DNA from: Paraclostridium hominis
GTDB taxonomy: Bacteria > Bacillota > Clostridia > Peptostreptococcales > Peptostreptococcaceae
Length of the DNA: 64,000 nt
NCBI RefSeq assembly: GCF_014306135.1
Contig: NZ_JACRWD010000008.1
Location: forward strand, 1 to 64,000
Direction: 5' to 3'
Part shown: piece after piece, positions 8,500 to 15,573 of the stretch
Layout: the number at the start of each line of letters is the position of its first letter
Numbering within the stretch: position 1 is the stretch's first letter
The notes under the pieces: model-generated
What the model was told of the DNA's origin: nothing
What the model saw: only the letters and a program-made list of their open reading frames with translations
The model's database searches: none
Program-made: the position numbers and the translations under genes

Positions 8500-9198
8500 A
8501 TGTTGAAAAAAGGAGTAATTGCTATAGCTATTGCAGTATTTGTATTTCAGATGTATAGCTTAATAGCATCTAAAGAAAAAGATACTTATGCAGATGAACA
8601 AAAAGCACAAGTTCATGAAGTTAAAGAAGAAAAACCAAAGCATAATGTAAGTGATTATGTAGAAGGAGAAAAACCTTTATATATAGATGGTATATTAGTT
8701 GTAAATAAAGATTATGGACTTCCTAAAGACTATGCTCCTGAAAGTGGGAGAGAAGATACAGAGGCAATGAAGGCTTTTAAAGAAATGAAAGCAGCAGCAA
8801 AAAAAGATGGGATTATAATAAATATTAGAAGTGGCTATAGAAGTTATAATACTCAAGTACAGCTATATAATAATTATGTGAAAAAGGATGGAAAAGCAGA
8901 AGCAGATAGATACTCTGCTAGACCTGGATTTAGTGAACATCAAACTGGATTAGTATTAGATATAACTACAGGTAATACATCAAGACCAATAGGGACATGG
9001 TTTGATAATACACCACAAGCTAAATGGTTGTATGAAAATGCATATAAATATGGTTTTATCCTTAGATATCCTGAAGGAAAAGAAGATATTACAGGATATA
9101 TGTATGAATCATGGCATTATAGATATATAGGAAAAAAAGATAGTCAACATTTTAATATGAATAATTTAACCCTAGAAGAATATTTAGGATTAAAATAA
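8500..9198 (+). CDS. VanY/LdcB-family D,D- or L,D-carboxypeptidase, membrane-anchored
   Basis: Zinc peptidase that trims the peptidoglycan stem peptide. The start is set at ATG 8500, not the earlier ATG at 8488, because the RBS GGGGGAA (8490-8496) lies between them; this gives 232 residues. Residues ~3-22 (VIAIAIAVFVFQMYSLIA) are a signal or anchor helix. Zinc and catalytic motifs of the family follow: 'SGYRSYNTQ', 'RPGFSEHQTGLVLDI' (SxHxxGxAxD type) and 'ESWHYRYIG'. It acts outside the membrane. It is monocistronic, with a terminator shared with the convergent lrp gene. Confidence 0.85.
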   Translation: MLKKGVIAIAIAVFVFQMYSLIASKEKDTYADEQKAQVHEVKEEKPKHNVSDYVEGEKPLYIDGILVVNKDYGLPKDYAPESGREDTEAMKAFKEMKAAAKKDGIIINIRSGYRSYNTQVQLYNNYVKKDGKAEADRYSARPGFSEHQTGLVLDITTGNTSRPIGTWFDNTPQAKWLYENAYKYGFILRYPEGKEDITGYMYESWHYRYIGKKDSQHFNMNNLTLEEYLGLK

Positions 9199-9225
9199 AA
9201 AGGATGCTAAAAGCATCCTTTTCAT
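9197..9225. terminator. Bidirectional terminator between convergent genes
   Basis: aaaaggatgc (9197-9206) / gcatcctttt (9213-9222). The stem has A-runs and T-runs on both sides, so it can stop both the carboxypeptidase and lrp transcripts. Confidence 0.85.
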
Positions 9226-9236
9226 TTTAATTGATT

Positions 9237-9665
9237 TTATAATATTGATTTAGACTCTATTATTGTTGATAATATAACTGAGGTTTTAGTTCTACCTACT
9301 TGTTTTATTTTATCAATGACTTTTTCAAGTTCATACATATCTTTAACTATTACTTTTAAAAGTAAACAGTCTTCACCAGTTATATGATGACATTCTACAA
9401 TACGATTATCATCCTTAGCATATTCTATAAAACTGCTGTAATTTTCACTAGGTAAAGATATATTTATAAAAGATTTAATTACTCTACCTAACTTATCTGG
9501 ATTTACTATAGCTTTATAGCCTTGTATAATTCCAGACTCTTCAAGTCTTTTAACTCTTTCAGATACAGCTGGGGAAGTTAAACCAACTATCTTACCTAAA
9601 TCTTTCATAGAAATTCTTCCATCTTTTTGTAATATTTCTATAATTTTGTAGTCTGTTATATCCAT
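9237..9665 (-). CDS. Lrp/AsnC-family transcriptional regulator
   Basis: 142 residues: an N-terminal winged helix ('ILQKDGRISMKDLGKIVGLT' at about residues 11-30) and a C-terminal RAM effector-binding domain ('GEDCLLLKVIVKDMYELEKV'). The family senses amino acids. The RBS on the minus strand is GAAGGGGG just upstream of 9665. It lies 28 bases downstream of pncB on the same strand, so the two are probably co-transcribed. The ligand is not predictable. Confidence 0.88.
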   Translation of the reverse strand: MDITDYKIIEILQKDGRISMKDLGKIVGLTSPAVSERVKRLEESGIIQGYKAIVNPDKLGRVIKSFINISLPSENYSSFIEYAKDDNRIVECHHITGEDCLLLKVIVKDMYELEKVIDKIKQVGRTKTSVILSTIIESKSIL

Positions 9666-9693
9666 ATTTGGACCCCCTTCAATTGATACTGAT

Positions 9694-11124
9694 TTAAATA
9701 TTTTTTTTAGTATTTAACATGGAATTTTTTAGGTTCCAAAGTTTTTCGGATAAGTCAACTTTATAAGTTTGAGGATATATTAATCTTTTATATTCTCTCC
9801 ATAAAGTATTTAATTCATTTTTAGTATACTCTTTAATTTCTAATACAGATCTATGTTTATAAGCACATTTCCCTTCAATAAATAAAGGTTGTAGTAACTC
9901 CCTGATTGTATAGTTTTTAAATATTTTCTTTTTCCAAGTATATACTGGATGGAATATAGTAAGAGGTTTAGTAGTATCTATAACCTCATCTTCAAGCATT
10001 ACTAAATCAGCTTCAGCTTTTCCTTGAGTATTATATATTCTAACCACTTTTTTATATCCTGGGTTAGTTATTTTTTCTGGATCTTCAGAAATTTTAATTT
10101 TAGGTTCAAAGCTATCATCTTTATATGAAGCAACAAGTTTATAAACTCCTCCAAGAGAAGGTGAATCAGATGATGTTATTAATTTTGTTCCAACTCCCCA
10201 AGAATTAATAGGAGAACCTGAAGATTTTAATTCAGAAATAGCATGTTCATCTAAATCATTAGATGCTGTTATTTTTACATTATCAAAACCTTCTGCATCT
10301 AATAGCTTTTTACATTCTTTAGATAAATAATCTAGATCTCCTGAATCAAGTCTTATACCCATTGGTTCAAATCCTTTTTTTCTCAAATCTTTAAACACTT
10401 TTATAGCATTAGGTACACCACTATTTAAAACATCATAAGTATCTACTAATAAAAGACATTTATCTGGATAAATATTAGCATAAGCTTCAAAAGCTTCTAA
10501 TTCCGAATCAAATTTTTGAACCCAGCTGTGAGCATGAGTTCCTACTATAGGTATATTAAACATTTTCCCAGCAAGTACATTTGCAGTAGCGCTACATCCC
10601 CCAATTATAGCTGCTCTTGCACCATAAATACCAGCATCAGGACCTTGAGCACGTCTTAGCCCAAATTCTAATACAGAATCATCTTGAGCTGCAAAACAAA
10701 CTCTAGAAGCTTTAGTAGCAATTAATGATTGAAAATTAATAATTGTAAGTAGCGCAGTTTCAATAAGTTGAGCTTGATACAGAGGCGCTTTTATCCTTAT
10801 TATAGGTTCATTTGGAAACATAACAGTACCTTCAGGAACTGCATAAATATCTCCTGTAAATTTAAATTTTTTTAAGAAGTTTAAAAAATTTTCTGAGAAC
10901 AAGTTTAAACTCCTAAGATAGTCTAAATCGCTATCTGAAAAATTAAGGTTATTTATGTATTCAACAAGTTGATCTATACCGCAAACTATAGTATACCCAC
11001 CTTTGCAAGCGTTTTTCCTAAAGAACATATCAAATACAACAATATCATTATGGACATTATTCTCAAAATATCCATTAATCATAGTGAGTTGATATAAATC
11101 AGTAAGAAGTGTTAAATTTTTCAT
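9694..11124 (-). CDS. pncB: Nicotinate phosphoribosyltransferase
   Basis: Joins nicotinate and PRPP, with ATP hydrolysis, to form nicotinate mononucleotide in NAD salvage. 476 residues. The start 'LTLLTDLYQLTMINGYFEN' and the active-site 'PIVGTHAHSWVQKFDSELEA' are diagnostic, as is 'GIRLDSGDLDYLSKECKK'. RBS AAGGAGATATATA precedes ATG at 11124. A Lrp-type regulator follows in the same operon. The gene diverges from spmA. Confidence 0.93.
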   Translation of the reverse strand: MKNLTLLTDLYQLTMINGYFENNVHNDIVVFDMFFRKNACKGGYTIVCGIDQLVEYINNLNFSDSDLDYLRSLNLFSENFLNFLKKFKFTGDIYAVPEGTVMFPNEPIIRIKAPLYQAQLIETALLTIINFQSLIATKASRVCFAAQDDSVLEFGLRRAQGPDAGIYGARAAIIGGCSATANVLAGKMFNIPIVGTHAHSWVQKFDSELEAFEAYANIYPDKCLLLVDTYDVLNSGVPNAIKVFKDLRKKGFEPMGIRLDSGDLDYLSKECKKLLDAEGFDNVKITASNDLDEHAISELKSSGSPINSWGVGTKLITSSDSPSLGGVYKLVASYKDDSFEPKIKISEDPEKITNPGYKKVVRIYNTQGKAEADLVMLEDEVIDTTKPLTIFHPVYTWKKKIFKNYTIRELLQPLFIEGKCAYKHRSVLEIKEYTKNELNTLWREYKRLIYPQTYKVDLSEKLWNLKNSMLNTKKNI

Positions 11125-11252
11125 TATATATCTCCTTATTACCCTAAAAATATAAATAAATTAGATAATTATACTTAATCATAATATAGAATAAGTTTCA
11201 AGTATAATCTCATAACTTAATATCATAAAATTGATAAGAGGGGGGGATTTAT

Positions 11253-11831
11253 ATCACAAAGATATGGTTTTGGATGATTTTTATTGGTATTATTGGAAGT
11301 ATATTCACCAATAATTTAGGGCAATTAAATGATGTAATATTAAGTGAAGCATCTAGGGGAATTGAATTTGCAGTTAGTTTAGCTGGAATAATGGCTTTGT
11401 GGATGGGAATTATGAATATAGCAAAAGACTCTGGGTTGATAAATAAAATAGGTGATATGTTATATCCAATTTTAAAAAAATTATTTCCATCTGTACCTAA
11501 AGGGCATAAAGCTATGTCATATATAGTTATGAATATAGTTTTAAATATGTTAGGAGCAGGAAATGGAGCAACTGCTTTTGGACTTAAAGCCATGAATGAA
11601 TTGCAAACATTAAATAATAAAAAAGACACAGCTACAAACGATATGATTATGTTTTTAGTAATAAATATTTCTTCTATACAGATTATTCCATTTACTATGA
11701 TAAAATTAAGATTAGATGGAGGAGCTGCTAATCCAAGTGAGATAATACCTACTACTTTATTTGCAACGCTTATCTCTACGGTAGTTGCTATTACAACTTG
11801 TAAGGTGTTTCAAAGAAGGAGGTATAGATGA
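11253..11831 (+). CDS. spmA: Spore maturation protein A, probable AUC start
   Basis: Polytopic membrane protein needed for spore core dehydration, acting with SpmB. 'LSEASRGIEFAVSLAGIMAL', 'GLINKIGDMLYPILKKLFP' and 'NMLGAGNGATAFGLKAM' are family signatures. The first ATG in frame is 11274, but the very strong RBS (GAGGGGGGG, 11238-11246) lies 27 nt before it. The reading frame stays open upstream through 'TKIWFW', which resembles the usual SpmA N-terminus. An ATC at 11253, 6 nt after the RBS, would give 192 residues, close to B. subtilis SpmA. I infer a non-canonical AUC start; otherwise the protein begins at 11274 with 185 residues. spmB overlaps the stop. Confidence 0.8.
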   Translation: MTKIWFWMIFIGIIGSIFTNNLGQLNDVILSEASRGIEFAVSLAGIMALWMGIMNIAKDSGLINKIGDMLYPILKKLFPSVPKGHKAMSYIVMNIVLNMLGAGNGATAFGLKAMNELQTLNNKKDTATNDMIMFLVINISSIQIIPFTMIKLRLDGGAANPSEIIPTTLFATLISTVVAITTCKVFQRRRYR

Positions 11832-12355
11832 TGTTAAATATATTTTCTAACTCAATAATACCTGTAATAATTTTAATTATAGTAGTTCATGGAAAAATAA
11901 AAGGTGTAGATATATATGATAGCTTTGTCAAAGGTGCAATTGATGGTTTAAAAGCTACCTGGGGTATACTACCGTACATAATAGGAATATTTTTAGCAAT
12001 AGGAATATTTAAAAGTGGAAAAGGTATAGATATGTTGGAATTTATATTTAAACCTATAACTGATTTACTTAGTATACCTAAAGAGTTAATAGGTCTTATA
12101 GTTATAAAGCCATTATCAGGAAGTGGAGCTTTAGGTATGTATAATGAACTTGCAACTAGAGTTGGAATGGGTACAATAATTGAAAAGATGGGGGCAACTA
12201 TAGTAGGTGCTTCAGAAACAATATTTTATACTATGGCAATATACTTTGGAAGTTTAAAAATTAAAAATACTAGGCATACTTTAACTTGCTCTATGATTAG
12301 TCATATTGCGGGAGTAGTAGCTGCTGTATTTATATGTTACATATTATTTAGTTAA
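11828..12355 (+). CDS. spmB: Spore maturation protein B
   Basis: 175-residue membrane protein, partner of SpmA in spore core dehydration and heat resistance. Signatures are 'FVKGAIDGLKATWGILPYII', 'KPLSGSGALGMYNE' and 'GASETIFYTMAIYFGSLKIK'. Two adjacent ATGs (11828 and 11831) share the RBS AGGAGG (11817-11822). The first overlaps the spmA stop (ATGA), giving translational coupling; the second has the better spacing. Confidence 0.92.
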   Translation: MMLNIFSNSIIPVIILIIVVHGKIKGVDIYDSFVKGAIDGLKATWGILPYIIGIFLAIGIFKSGKGIDMLEFIFKPITDLLSIPKELIGLIVIKPLSGSGALGMYNELATRVGMGTIIEKMGATIVGASETIFYTMAIYFGSLKIKNTRHTLTCSMISHIAGVVAAVFICYILFS

Positions 12356-12383
12356 AATTATTTTGAAAAATTCAAAAAATATA

Positions 12384-12412
12384 TTTACAATTTAAATTTA
12401 AGTAACTATAAT
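12384..12412 (+). promoter_or_regulatory. Sigma-A-type promoter for the T-box/amino-acid transporter operon
   Basis: TTTACA (12384-12389), 17-bp spacer, TATAAT (12407-12412). Transcription would start near 12419, about 35 nt before the T-box stem I. Confidence 0.75.
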
Positions 12413-12453
12413 TAGCTTATAAAAAAGATTTATAAAATAAATTCTATGAAAAA

Positions 12454-12669
12454 GAGAGTAGCACTAAATGAAGTTTCAGCGAGCTAGGGTTGGTGTGAGC
12501 CTAGTAATGAAGTTTAATGTGAAGAGAGCTTTGGAGAAGATTACTTGAACTAATAGTATGGTAATCGGTGAGCCTGCCTTAAAGGATTGAGTGGATAAGT
12601 TTACTTATCAATTAGAGTGGTAACGCGGATATAATTCGTCTCTTGGTTTTTTAACCAAGGGACTTTTTT
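12454..12669 (+). promoter_or_regulatory. T-box riboswitch, arginine-type specifier
   Basis: A full T-box leader: stem I base 'gagagtag' (12454), the AG-bulge/apical loop region 'cagcgagctagggttggtg' (from 12478), the specifier side 'gtgaagagagctttggag' (12519-12536), the T-box 'agagtggtaacgcgg' (12614-12628), then a terminator stem 12638-12648/12653-12663 with six Ts. Aligned to the metG leader in this window (GAAU-AUG-GUCUUGGAG), the specifier is AGA (12525-12527), read as Arg. Uncharged tRNA-Arg should stabilise the antiterminator and allow expression of the ABC importer. The T-box departs from consensus at two or three positions. Confidence 0.88.
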
Positions 12670-12704
12670 AATATATAGAATTATATTATGTATTATCATT
12701 TATT

Positions 12705-12774
12705 GGCTAACTTATCAATGAGAGTGGTACCACGGATAATTTCGTCTCTTAGCAAAATGCTAAGGGGCTTTTTT
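12705..12774 (+). promoter_or_regulatory. Second, partial T-box: antiterminator/terminator module without stem I
   Basis: 'agagtggtaccacgg' (12721-12735) and a terminator stem 12744-12754/12758-12768 plus T-run repeat the last part of the first T-box. The segment from 'cttatcaat' to 'cgtctctt' occurs at 12604-12644 and again at 12711-12750 with few changes. Only ~50 nt separate it from the first terminator, so there is no room for a stem I or specifier. It looks like a tandem duplication of the decision module. Confidence 0.75.
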
Positions 12775-12864
12775 ATTACACAAAACATGTTTTGAAGCTA
12801 AAATTAAAATTGAATTATCAAACGATTATCAGTTACTAATAATTATTAATTAGGAGGAGTTATT

Positions 12865-13671
12865 ATGAAAAAAATTAAAAAATCAATATATGCAGTTTTA
12901 ATAGGAATATTAAGCTTATCGGTAGTAGGATGTTCTTCAAAAGAAGAAAAAAGTCAGCTACAAGCAATAAAGGATAAAGGGGTATTAACAATAGGAACTA
13001 GTGCTGATTATCCACCTTATGAATTTCATAAAGAGATAAATGGTAAAGATACTATTGTAGGATTTGAAATGATGATGGCTGAAGAAATAGCCAAAGAATT
13101 AGGTGTTAAGTTAGATATAAAAGATATGAAATTTGATGGATTGCTAGGGGCTCTTAAATCAGGAAATGTAGATATGGTTGTTGCAGGTATGAGTCCAACT
13201 GAAGAAAGAAAAAAAGCAGTTAACTTTACTGATATTTACTATAATGGGGAACATGTTATCTTAGTTAAAGAGCAAAGTAAGAATAAGTATAAATCAATCG
13301 ATGATTTAAAAAATACGAAAATAGCCGTTCAAAAAGCTAGTCTTCAAGAAAATATAGCAAAGGATATTATAAAAGCCAATGATATAAAATCATTAGGAAA
13401 GATATCTGATGTCATACTAGCACTTCAAAATAATAATGTTGATGCAGTTGTAGTAAGCAAAGAAGCCATAGATGGTTACTTAAAGCAATATCCTCAAATT
13501 GTAGTGTCTCAAGTTAATTTAGGTGAAAATAAAGAAGAAGGTTCAGCTATAGCTGTAAATAAAACAGATGATAAAACTTTAATATTAGAAGTTAATAAAG
13601 TTATAAATAACTTAAAGGATAAAGGAAAAATAAATGAATATGTTCAACAAGCTACACAATTAGCACAATAA
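12865..13671 (+). CDS. Amino-acid ABC transporter substrate-binding lipoprotein (probably arginine/basic)
   Basis: Extracellular solute-binding protein of family 3, 268 residues. A signal peptide with lipobox 'SVVGC' puts the lipidated Cys at residue 23. The mature part starts 'GVLTIGTSADYPPYEFH' and includes 'LGALKSGNVDMVVAGMSPTE', both typical of polar amino-acid receptors. It heads a three-gene importer operon under the AGA-specifier T-box, so arginine (or another basic amino acid) is the likely cargo. That is inference from regulation plus family. RBS AGGAGG at 12852. Confidence 0.85.
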   Translation: MKKIKKSIYAVLIGILSLSVVGCSSKEEKSQLQAIKDKGVLTIGTSADYPPYEFHKEINGKDTIVGFEMMMAEEIAKELGVKLDIKDMKFDGLLGALKSGNVDMVVAGMSPTEERKKAVNFTDIYYNGEHVILVKEQSKNKYKSIDDLKNTKIAVQKASLQENIAKDIIKANDIKSLGKISDVILALQNNNVDAVVVSKEAIDGYLKQYPQIVVSQVNLGENKEEGSAIAVNKTDDKTLILEVNKVINNLKDKGKINEYVQQATQLAQ

Positions 13672-13689
13672 ATTTAGGAGGTATTAAAA

Positions 13690-14409
13690 ATGGATTTTTC
13701 GTTTTTGAGTAATTACTCACAATTTTTTATAGATGGAACAAAGATAACTATTGCTATATCTGTATGTACTTTACTTTTGGGATTTATTGTAGGGGTAGTA
13801 ATATGTTTAGCAAGAATATCTAGAAATAAGGTATTAAGTTTTTTAGGTAGAGTTTATATAGAGTTTTTAAGAGGAACACCATTGTTAGTTCAAATTTATA
13901 TAATTTATTTTGGATTTCCTACTATAGGAATTAAATTTCCAAGTTTAGGACCTATACCTTCTGAATATATTTCTGCAGTAGTTGCGCTTTCTATAAATTC
14001 AAGTGCATATATAGCAGAAATATTAAGATCGGGTATACAGTCAATCGATAAAGGGCAGATGGAAGCTAGTAGATCGCTTGGATTAGATTACTCAACGAGT
14101 ATGAGATTAGTAATAATACCACAAGCGTTAAAAAATGTACTTCCAGCTCTTGCTAATGAATTTATAGTTTTAGTAAAAGAGTCATCTATAGTATCTGTTA
14201 TAGGGATACAAGATTTAATGTATAGTGCAGATATAGTTAAAGGAAATACTTACTTGGCATTTGAACCATTATTAGTAGCTGCAATGATATATTTTATATT
14301 GACATTTACATTATCTAAGCTAGTGGGATTATTAGAATTTAAGTTAGCAAATAAAAGTGAGAGAGAATCTAACTTTTTAGGTAAATTATTTAAAGCTAGT
14401 AATGCATAA
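13690..14409 (+). CDS. Polar amino-acid ABC transporter permease
   Basis: 239-residue inner membrane permease of the HisM/ArtQ type. The N-terminal 'GTKITIAISVCTLLLGFIVG' transmembrane helix is followed by 'FLRGTPLLVQIYIIYFG'. The EAA loop 'MEASRSLGLDYSTSMRLVII' contacts the ATPase. About five helices are expected. It starts 19 bases after the receptor gene with RBS AGGAGG and is followed closely by the ATPase gene. Confidence 0.9.
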   Translation: MDFSFLSNYSQFFIDGTKITIAISVCTLLLGFIVGVVICLARISRNKVLSFLGRVYIEFLRGTPLLVQIYIIYFGFPTIGIKFPSLGPIPSEYISAVVALSINSSAYIAEILRSGIQSIDKGQMEASRSLGLDYSTSMRLVIIPQALKNVLPALANEFIVLVKESSIVSVIGIQDLMYSADIVKGNTYLAFEPLLVAAMIYFILTFTLSKLVGLLEFKLANKSERESNFLGKLFKASNA

Positions 14410-14425
14410 TAGGAGGTGTTACATT

Positions 14426-15148
14426 ATGATACAATTAAAAAATATACAAAAAAGTTTTGGAAAAAATGAAGTTTTAAAAGATATAAATCTAAATATAAAA
14501 AAAGGTGAAATCGTAGCAATTTTAGGTCCTAGTGGATCAGGAAAAAGTACTTTGTTAAGATGTATAAACCTTTTAGAACAACCAAATGGAGGCGAAATTA
14601 TTTATAATAGTGAAAATATATTAAATAAAAAATGTGATATTAATAAAGTCAGACAAAATATTGGTATGGTATTTCAAAATTTCAACTTGTTTCCAAATAT
14701 GACTGTACTTGAAAATATAATAGTTGCACCTACTAAATTAAAAAAAGTAAGCAAAGAAGAAGCCATAAGTGATGCACTAAACTTACTAGATAGAGTTGGA
14801 TTACTAGAAAAGAAAAATGATTATCCATCTCAACTTTCAGGAGGACAAAAGCAAAGAATAGCAATAGCTAGAGCATTGGCCATGAAACCAGATATGATTC
14901 TATTTGATGAGCCTACATCTGCACTTGATCCAGAGATGGTAAAGGAAGTATTAGATGTAATGAAAGAGCTTGCAAAAGAAGGAATGACGATGGCAGTTGT
15001 AACTCATGAGATTGGATTTGCAAAAGAAGTTGCTAACAAAGTTGTATTTATGGATGAGGGGTATATATTAGAAGAAGGTACTCCTAAGGAAATTTTTGAA
15101 AATACAAAGAACATAAGAACCAAACAATTCTTTGATAAAGTTATATAA
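14426..15148 (+). CDS. Polar amino-acid ABC transporter ATP-binding protein
   Basis: 240-residue ABC ATPase. Walker A 'GPSGSGKST', Q-loop 'MVFQNFNLFPNMTVLENI', signature 'LSGGQKQR', Walker B 'MILFDEPTSALDP' and the switch His in 'VVTHEIGFA' are all intact. The start is taken at ATG 14426, which follows AGGAGGTG (14411-14418). The earlier in-frame ATG at 14402 overlaps the permease gene and has no RBS. It is the last gene of the T-box-controlled operon, and no clear terminator follows. Confidence 0.92.
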   Translation: MIQLKNIQKSFGKNEVLKDINLNIKKGEIVAILGPSGSGKSTLLRCINLLEQPNGGEIIYNSENILNKKCDINKVRQNIGMVFQNFNLFPNMTVLENIIVAPTKLKKVSKEEAISDALNLLDRVGLLEKKNDYPSQLSGGQKQRIAIARALAMKPDMILFDEPTSALDPEMVKEVLDVMKELAKEGMTMAVVTHEIGFAKEVANKVVFMDEGYILEEGTPKEIFENTKNIRTKQFFDKVI

Positions 15149-15173
15149 AAGCAAGTAATATAGCAAAATAAGA

Positions 15174-15202
15174 TTGACATACTGTGGTAAATTTAATAAA
15201 AT
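15174..15202 (+). promoter_or_regulatory. Sigma-A-type promoter for metG
   Basis: TTGACA (15174-15179), 17-bp spacer, TAAAAT (15197-15202). The leader transcript would begin near 15209 and run ~365 nt to metG. Confidence 0.78.
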
Positions 15203-15290
15203 TAAGCTTAATAAGTTAATATAAAAATATTCACAAAAATGGTGAATAAAACATAATATTTATGTAAATTATATAAACAATTAAGCTATG

Positions 15291-15536
15291 AAAAGATGAG
15301 TAAGTAACAATTTTTTCTACAGAGAGCTAGGGTAGGTGAAAGCTAGTGTTAAAAGAATTACTGAATATGGTCTTGGAGCTATTTTATCCGAATAATAGAC
15401 TAAGTCTATTTTTAAGATAGAACGGTTAGACTCGTTAACGTCTTCTAAGATATCTATAAAATAATTATAGATAATTAGGGTGGTACCGCGAATATAACCT
15501 CGCCCCTATGATATTACATAGGTGGCGAGTTTTTTA
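15291..15536 (+). promoter_or_regulatory. T-box riboswitch, methionine specifier
   Basis: Complete T-box leader: apical region 'agagagctagggtaggtg' (15321 on), specifier segment 'gaatatggtcttggag' with AUG at 15367-15369, T-box 'agggtggtaccgcg' (15477-15490), and a terminator formed by ctcgcccctatg (15499-15510) and cataggtggcgag (15517-15529) followed by Ts. Uncharged tRNA-Met would switch on metG. The T-box bulge UGGU fits an A discriminator base. Confidence 0.95.
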
Positions 15537-15573
15537 TTTATAGAGAAAACATAAATTTGAGGAGGAAATATAT

